A stretch of DNA of 64,000 nucleotides from Cycas panzhihuaensis (lineage: Eukaryota; Cycadophyta): assembly GCA_023213395.1 (NCBI GenBank), contig CM041465.1, positions 244,659,741-244,723,740 of the forward strand, written 5' to 3'. Under the pieces are notes generated by a model. It saw only the letters and a list, made by a program, of their open reading frames with translations, was not told where the DNA came from and made no database searches. The stretch's first letter is position 1. The number at the start of each line of letters is the position of its first letter. Below, one piece after another: positions 57,927-64,000 of this stretch. The position numbers were made by a program, and so were the translations under genes.

Positions 57927-59130
57927 GTCTCATGAATTATTTTTCTTCAAAGTATCTATCTCTTCTTGCATATCCCTCTTCCACTTCTCACTATGGATAT
58001 CATCTACTACTTCTTCATAACATGTAGGCTCACCATTATTAGAAACTAAAGCAATAGAAATAGAAGGGTTATACCTATAAGATGGATGACTAACTCATGT
58101 AGATCTTCTAACTATTGGTAGAGGAGTGTCTACATACTCCTCAGAACTGCTATGATTCATCTTTAGAAATATCTTCCTACTCTTCTGATTCCAAAGATAG
58201 TTGGGTTTTAAACTTGACCTATTGATGTTCAACTTTCTGCTCCTATTTCACTTCAACTTCTACATTGTCTAATTTTAGAATGGGAGATTCATCAAATATA
58301 ACATCTCTATTAATGGTGATTTTTTGGGCAATAAGATCCCACAACCTATATCCCTTTACACCATCTTTATCACCATAACCAAGAAAGATGCATCTCTTGG
58401 ATTTTAGGTCTAACTTTAAATATTTACCTTTATCAATCAAGGCATAAGCATCACAACCAAAAACCTTCAAATCTAAATAGTCACATGGATGTCTAGTCCA
58501 TATCTCTTCAAGAATCTTGTAATCTATTACAAGTGATGGTGACCTATTTACCAGATTGCAAGTTATTTGAATAACTTCTACCTATAATCCCTGCTTTACT
58601 CCAGCATTACTTAGAATGCTTCTTGCTCTTTCCAAGAGTGTCCTATTTATGTGCTCAGCTATGACATTTTGTTGTGGAGTATAGCTAGTGGTCTTATTCC
58701 TTTCGATCCTAACTTCTCTACAATAGTTCTCAAACTCTAAGGAGTTAAACTCACCTCTATTAACAGTTCTTAAATATTTGATTAATTTGCTAATGCTCTT
58801 CTTAACTAGAGCCTTGAACTGCTTAAACACACTAAAAACTTTGGATTTCTTTTTCAAAAAATAGACCCATACCTTTCTGGAGTAATCATCTATAAATGTG
58901 ATAAAGTACAATGATCCTCTATAAGATATTGTAGGGGTTGGTCCCCATACATCTGAATATATGTAATCTAGAACACCTTTACTAGTATGACTCCCCACTT
59001 TAAACCTGAGACTACACTGCTTTCCAAAAATATAATGTTTGTAAAAATCCAAATCTGAAAGTTATAAGTTAAGAAGTAACTTATGGTTTATCAAAACTTT
59101 AAGTCCTCTCTCACTCATGTGCCCAAGTCT
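57927..59130 (-). pseudogene. F integrase, broken
   Basis: Core at 59052-58582: VLDYIYSDVWGPTPTISYRG carries the first catalytic aspartate, LYFITFIDDYSRKVWVYFLK follows, the second box reads RTVNRGEF with asparagine in place of aspartate, and VIAEHINRTLLERARSIL keeps the glutamate. The C-terminal part, 58470-58243, has MKVFGCDAYALIDKGKYLKL and CIFLGYGDKDGVKGYRLW. The enzyme lacks one catalytic acid and has breaks near 58570 and 58480. Confidence 0.85.
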
Positions 59131-59535
59131 CTAATGCCATAACTGCGATGGATCCTTTGTAGTCTTTGATATTATAGTTGCATGGCTGACATCTGTACTT
59201 CCTACTAAAATATAAAGGTTTCCTTTCTTTAAGGCTTTCATAACAACCAAGGCGCCCTTTAACACCTTTAAGACTCCTTCACGACCTATATGCTTATAAC
59301 CACCCGAAATTAGTTCACCCAAGAAAATCATATTCCTTTTTAGATCAAGTACATGTCTAATCTCATTTAATGTTCTTACTACACCATCGAACATCTTAAT
59401 TCTGATGCTACCAATGCCCACTGTCTTATAAGAAACTTCATTTCCCATAAGCACATCACCACCATCAAGAGGTTGGTACGATGAGAACCAACTCATATGT
59501 GGACACATGTGATGTAAAACACCTGAATCTAATAA
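59131..59535 (-). pseudogene. F protease and GAG-pre-integrase domain
   Basis: The protease active site reads LLDSGVLHHMCPHM across 59535-59494, so the D-S-G triad is intact. Next come GGDVLMGNEVSYKTVGIGSI, KMFDGVVRTLNEIRHVLDLK and LGELISGGYKHIGREGVLKV, typical of the copia protease to GAG-pre-integrase region, ending at DPSQLWH. One of the better-kept stretches of the window. The apparent methionine start is only the conserved HMCPHM and not a real start. Confidence 0.85.
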
Positions 59536-59599
59536 TTAATCATGGTGATAATGGGAAACACTACAAGCAACTAAGGCATCATCATCTGTACCTTGATTT

Positions 59600-60396
59600 G
59601 ACTCCACCTAATTAGCCTCCTTGACAGGATCTTCCTTTTTCTGGAACTCCTTCCTTTTGTAGCAATCCTTCTTGAGGTGACCTATCTTATTACAGTGCCA
59701 ACATTTGAGCTTACTCTTCTTGCCTTTTGACTTTGACCTCGATGTATCCCTGGAGCTTTGTCCTCTCTCAGTTGTTCTATCTCTTACTGTCATAGCTTCT
59801 GGTGTGGAGGTTTCAAGACTAGACTTCCTCCTCACTTCTTCCATCAACAAAGTATTCGCAATAGAATCATATTCTAATTCATCAATAGTGCTAAAACTAA
59901 TTGAGGTGATAATATTATCCTAGGATTCTGGTAATTAACATAATAAGGTAATAGCCTTATCCTCATCCTCAATTTTGACATTGATACTAGCTAACTGGTA
60001 AATAAGAGTATTGAAAATATTTAAATGGTCAGTAATTTTTGTACCTTCCTTCATCCATAATGAGTATAGTTGCCTCTTCAAGTAGATTTGATTTGTCACT
60101 GATTTGGTCATATACAGGCCTTCCAACTAGGTCCATAATCCTGTTGATGTTTGCTTCTCTATGATGTTAAATAGAACTTCATCTGCCAAGTATAATCGTA
60201 TTGTGCTAAGAGCCTTTTTTTCTAGATCATCCCATTTATCATTGTCCATCCCTATGGGTTTCTTCAATTTGCCTACAAGAGTTCTGTACAAACCTTATTA
60301 TACTAGAACATCATACACCTTCAACTTCCACAACTTGAAGTTATTTTTACCATTGAATTTCTCCACCTTGAACTTTACCCTTGCTAGTTTTTCCAT
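59600..60396 (-). pseudogene. F gag with CCHC zinc knuckle
   Basis: The probable start is ATG at 60396-60394, giving MEKLARVKFKVEKFNGKNNF, the usual copia gag opening. The gag core, 60126-59935, is MEGLYMTKSVTNQIYLKRQL, YSLWMKEGTKITDHLNIFNT and LIYQLASINVKIEDEDKAIT. A basic linker (RDRTTERGQSSRDTSRSKSK) precedes the intact CX2CX4HX4C knuckle KCWHCNKIGHLKKDCYKRKE near 59705-59650. A few stops separate these pieces. Confidence 0.85.
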
Positions 60397-60452
60397 TTGG
60401 TGTAGAAAAAACTGACACCAAAACCTTTATAAATTCACTGCAAAAGCAAAAG

Positions 60453-60466
60453 TGGCTCTAATACTA
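60453..60466 (-). promoter_or_regulatory. F primer-binding site
   Basis: Minus strand TAGTATTAGAGCCA, 12 of 14 matches to the initiator-Met site TGGTATCAGAGCCA used by most plant copia elements. It lies two bases from the LTR end. Confidence 0.85.
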
Positions 60467-60468
60467 CT

Positions 60469-61126
60469 TGTTGAGAAGATAAGGTACCAATAACTTGAAA
60501 CCACCATCAAGATCTAAACTATTCTTGCAACTAGTTACATGAATTGAAACTAAAATTTAACATGCAAGTTCTTAAACCAGAGATAATATAATAAAATGAA
60601 TAAGAAATCTAAGCATCACATATACACCTAATATAACATTGTAAAACCCTAGCAGTGTGCTAGGGAAACATCCACACAGGAAAGGTATCAATCTTTATTA
60701 TTAAATAATGGAGAAAATGTATAGAATCTATAGTAAAGTATTCACAGTAATAACAACCAGCCATCCAACTCCTCACATTACATACAATACATCAAACACC
60801 ATTAACATGATGAAAAATGCCCTAAATCAGGCTATATGAGAGAGTCATACAAGGCACAAATCTTGACTGTAGAATATAGGGTATTTTGAGAAAATGACCC
60901 TGATTCTCTTTACAATTTAATATACTTTCCAGTACTAGTTTTTTGGGTCAGGAGCTATTGCCCCTGAACCCCCTCTTTGCAGGGGGCGTTCCACTCCCCC
61001 CACACCCCCTAGCTAAAGGGGGCTCCCACCCCCCTTAGAACCCCCCAAGGTAGGTTCGAGGGGAAACTGTGTTGCTAACCTATCAAAATTTTAGCCTTCA
61101 AACCATTGTTATCATATTATCTAACA
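60469..61126 (-). repeat. F 5' LTR
   Basis: Plus-strand ends TGTTGAGAAG and ATCTAACA, 658 bp, partner of 55775-56425. It carries the same GC-rich hairpin block at 60960-61065. Confidence 0.92.
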
Positions 61127-61131
61127 ACAAT
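61127..61131. repeat. Right TSD of element F
   Basis: ACAAT, identical to 55770-55774. E sequence resumes directly (CTAACAACAATAACC). Confidence 0.9.
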
Positions 61132-61880
61132 AACCTTTCTTTCCTTTAGCCCATATATCTTATATAATTTTGACATATCACTATACCTAATAAATATGTA
61201 CTTAGTGCTCTTATCATCAAATTTAGTCCTTTTTTATTTTAGAATATGAGCATAGGTTAGGAATCTAAATATTCTTAAGTGATGATTACTAGGTCTATAA
61301 CCTATCCATACTTCTTTTGGTGTCATCCACCTAAGAGCTTTAGTGATACATATGTTTAGGAGGTAAACCATAGTGTGAATAACTTCTAACCAAAATTTGT
61401 ATCTTAATTTCTTATCTTCAAGTATACACCTAGTTGTTTTAACTATGATAAGATTTTTTTATTTAACAACCCCATTCTATTGTGGTATATAGGGGTTTGT
61501 GTATTATCTTATAATGCCATGGTAGGTATAATAGATATTAAATTCATTATAAATAAACTCTCCCCCATTATCTGATCTTAGGAAAAGCATCTTGTGACCA
61601 CTTTACTTTTTCACAAAGGTTTTGAAGTCCATAAAGCATTGAAATGAATCTAACTTGAATTTTAAGAAATAGACCCATATCTTCCTTATATAATCATCAA
61701 TGAAGGTGATGAAATACTTTGCACTAGCTAGAGATGGGACATCTATTAGACCATAAAGATCTATGTAAATCAATTGAAGTGGACCATTTACTCTATAACT
61801 TCCACCAAGAAAACTTTCTTTATATTATTTGCTTAGGGGGCATCCCTTACAAATGTCATTATCATCTTTGATTTATGGTA
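61132..61880 (-). pseudogene. E integrase, broken
   Basis: Minus strand. The core has LIYIDLYG (first aspartate), YFITFIDDYIRKIWVYFLK and LRSDNGGEF near 61580-61555 with the second aspartate kept; the glutamate position now reads lysine (NGVVK). The C-terminal part has EDKKLRYKFWLEVIHTMVYL, RWMTPKEVWIGYRPSNHHLR and TKYIFIRYSDMSKLYK. F interrupts it just past this point. Confidence 0.83.
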
Positions 61881-62365
61881 AACCTTTAACCATATTTATT
61901 CTTTTAATAAGGACTAAGCTTCCATAGTTTAAGTGGCCAAACCTTTTATGCCACATATTATTATCTATCTCGATTATTATCTTCAATATATAATTATCTG
62001 AAGAAGTTATGACTAACTTAAAGAGTCTATCCCTAGTCATCTTTCCTTTAGAAATAGTAGATTTATTTTTCCTTTTGTCTTTGATAGTACATTCACCATT
62101 ATTAAATACAACCTTACAGTCTTATTCCATCATTTATCCCACAGATGAGAGATTTTTTCTTAAGAGCTGGAACATGGAGAACATCATCAAGATATCTATT
62201 TTCTTCTAAATCTATTGTGATGATGACTTTACTCCTTCCACTAGATTTATATGATATATTATCACCAAATATGATTGTGTCCTTCTTAGACCTATCAATA
62301 GTTTAGAATATCCCTTCTTTATGTGTCATATATGTGGAGCAACTAGAGTCTATATACCAACAATC
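61881..62365 (-). pseudogene. E GAG-pre-integrase and protease region, badly decayed
   Basis: Minus-strand position between gag and integrase. Fragments such as HKRFGHLNYGSLVLIKRINM-like remains near 61900-61950 fit GAG-pre-integrase (HxxxGH). The protease active site cannot be located with confidence. Confidence 0.5.
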
Positions 62366-63560
62366 TTATTCTTTATGAGCAACAAAACTTGATAAAAATA
62401 GAAAATTATTTTCTCTATTTTTAATGACCATATTAGCACTTGATCTTATTAGAGGGCCATTTTTGGCAAAGCATCTATCTTTAGTATGGCTAACTCTATT
62501 ATAAAATATATAATAGATTGGATCCCTTTCTCTTTGAATTAAACTCCTACTTTTAGTGTGTCCTCTATCCATAAAGAGTGTCCTTCCCTTTCTAAGTATG
62601 GGCCTTGATTGTCTCTTTGTCTATTACTTGGATAACTTGAATTGGCCTTTAAAAATTGTTATGGCCTTAGTAATTATGATAATATTAGCTAGCTTCTTAA
62701 TGTTTTTCTTAACTTTGATATGTATGTTGACTTGGGTATCTTTGATTAGCTTCTTAATTCCTTTGATGAGGAGTTTGGTATCTAGGGTATTACTCTTGGT
62801 GTGTCTCTTATATAAGATTCTTGTCTCTCTCCCTTGGGGATTAATTCCTTATCCTTGAGCTTTCAACTTGGGCATTAGATTTGATCCTAGCCTTTGTTAC
62901 AAAGGTATGTTCTAAGGATTCATTGGTACTTTCCTTTGCTTCAACAACCATCAACATAGCACTCAATTATTCTATCTTCAATATGCTTAGGTCCTTAGAG
63001 ACTTCTATACTTATGGCTACCATCTCAAACCTTTTAACTTTACAAACACACCTAGGTATCTATTCCATAACCCTTTGTTCAGTAAGAGTTCTTCTAAGAG
63101 ATATAATTTAGTTCACAAGATCTTAAACTTTTGTTATGAGCTCATTGATGGTCTCGTTGGGTAACATCCTCAAGCTTTTTAATTTACTCCTTAATGTTTG
63201 GAGTTTTGATGAGGCTACCCCTTGATAGACAAGTTGTAATATATCCCATGCTTCTTTGGACTTTGATGCTTCACTAACTCTTGGGAAGATATGGTCTTCT
63301 AAGACACAAAAATTAATGCTAATGTTTTATTGCCCTTCTTTACACATTCTTTAAATGCTTAATTTTCTACTTTAATAGCATTCTGACCAAGTTCTGTATA
63401 TCTTATCTTTGCAATATCCTATATATCTTTAGCTATAAGGATAGGTCTCATCCTCCTACTCTAATTCAAAAGATTTAATCCATAAAACTTAGAAATGATT
63501 ATGTTACCAAAGTTGTAACTATTATGTTTCAAAATAAAGCCTTATTCAAGTGTTTACCCT
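62366..63560 (-). pseudogene. E gag, broken
   Basis: Minus strand from about 63540: SYNFGNIIISKFYG, a tryptophan-to-stop change, then SRRMRPILIAKD. The core, 63330-63110, has DHIFPRVSEASKSKEAWDIL, KLQTLRSKLKSLRMLPNETI and NELITKV. The zinc knuckle at about 62500-62440 reads YYIFYNRVSHTKDRCFAKN: two of the three cysteines are changed, so metal binding is lost. The start codon is not certain. Confidence 0.75.
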
Positions 63561-64000
63561 AAAGATAATTTTAAAATATTATGTCATATTACCTAAAAGG
63601 TTACTAGGTTCTAAGTTTGTGGGTCTATAAGGAAAGGCTTTAGCTATTATTCTATCTAGTGGCACCTACCCACAAGTGGTAAATTAAGGACCTAATATAC
63701 TAGTACATGAGCACTAAGCTCTATATACCTTAATATGTGGGCTACTAAGAAGATATAAGACCCCCTTAATCTATTGATCCACCTATACTAGAGTTATGCC
63801 TAGCAATAGATATAGAAGTGAAAGCTTTTTAAACTAAGGCACTCACCCCCTGGGTCTAGCCTGGTCTCCAAACTCCAAAAATATAGAGCAATCCACCTCA
63901 TCCTACCACCTATTACACCTAATATCCAATAACGTTTCTCATCCAATATAAGTAGGCTAAAGATATATGCAAGGTGGTAAGCCTACAACATGTGACTTGG
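63561..64000. other. Unassigned sequence at the right edge
   Basis: Probably the E leader and 5' LTR, or further C LTR. The best primer-site candidate is GCTCTATATACC at about 63709-63720, a poor match to the initiator-Met complement GCTCTGATACCA. No coding domain and no similarity to the E 3' LTR start were seen. Confidence 0.35.

Larger units (their letters stand above)
55775..61126 (-). mobile_element. Element F: Ty1/copia retrotransposon, full length
   Basis: LTRs of 651 and 658 bp, a perfect 5-bp TSD ACAAT, an initiator-Met-type primer site, gag, protease, integrase, RT, RNase H and a polypurine tract, 5.35 kb in all. The protein motifs (IGSIRIKMFDGVVRTL, CX2CX4HX4C knuckle) suggest the Tork/TNT group (inference). 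By eye the LTRs are about 90% alike. It is the youngest-looking layer on this side. Confidence 0.93.
53641..63560 (-). mobile_element. Element E: decayed Ty1/copia retrotransposon, split by F
   Basis: On the minus strand gag (63560-62366), integrase (61880-61132), RT and RNase H (55769-53985), polypurine tract and 3' LTR start follow in copia order, with F between integrase and RT. The 5' LTR and primer site are not identified. The ends and TSD are therefore unproven. E lies next to, and probably inside, the C 5' LTR. Confidence 0.8.

Noticed and set aside
63455-63470. TTGAATTAGAGTAGGAG as a primer-binding site of E
   Set aside because: In frame it is part of gag (LLN, stop, SRRM), continuous with the tryptophan-containing gag motif, so it is coding and not a primer site.

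Overview
The window is plant nuclear repeat DNA. Every recognisable coding segment belongs to an LTR retrotransposon. I see no host protein-coding gene, tRNA, rRNA, CRISPR array or bacterial feature. Plant origin is inferred from a chromodomain-bearing Ty3/gypsy element, Tat/Ogre-type gypsy elements with roughly 3 kb LTRs, Ty1/copia elements with an initiator-Met primer site, and nested insertion. The species cannot be told from this sequence.

The layout is a stack of insertions. (D) 1-2869, + strand: the 3' part of a gypsy chromovirus. (C) about 3009 to past 52579, - strand: an old Tat/Ogre-like host element, cut into three pieces. (A) 7757-25739, - strand: a second element of the same family inside C, with two LTRs and a 5-bp target-site duplication (TSD) that differs at one base. 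(B) 27747-47652, + strand: a third family member inside the reverse transcriptase of C, with a perfect GGGAC TSD. (G) 34637-36267, - strand: a solo LTR of the same superfamily inside B. (E) 53967 to about 63560, - strand: a decayed Ty1/copia element beside C's 5' LTR. (F) 55775-61126, - strand: a copia element inside E, with a perfect ACAAT TSD. A short copia RNase H remnant lies between D and C.

The most interesting content is shared by A, B and C. Between the integrase stop and the 3' LTR each carries an antisense gene followed by a sense RNase H of the RVT_3 / archaeal-type (aRH) kind. The antisense gene has the same layout in all three copies: a TATA-like site about 150-165 bp before an ATG; an eight-codon first exon (MAVERLNP, MVATRLDP, MAIIYLDP); a phase-0 intron of 456-500 bp; a second exon with a plant-mobile-domain (PMD)-like motif; a phase-1 intron of 106-127 bp; and a third exon with a charged tail. 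This looks like a captured, intron-bearing host gene transcribed against the element. The aRH sits about 4 kb downstream of integrase, separated from pol by this gene.

All reading frames carry stops or frameshifts, and most stops fit single C-to-T or G-to-A transitions, as expected after long-term DNA methylation. Domain limits are estimates from hand translation; LTR, TSD, primer-site and splice positions were read directly from the bases.
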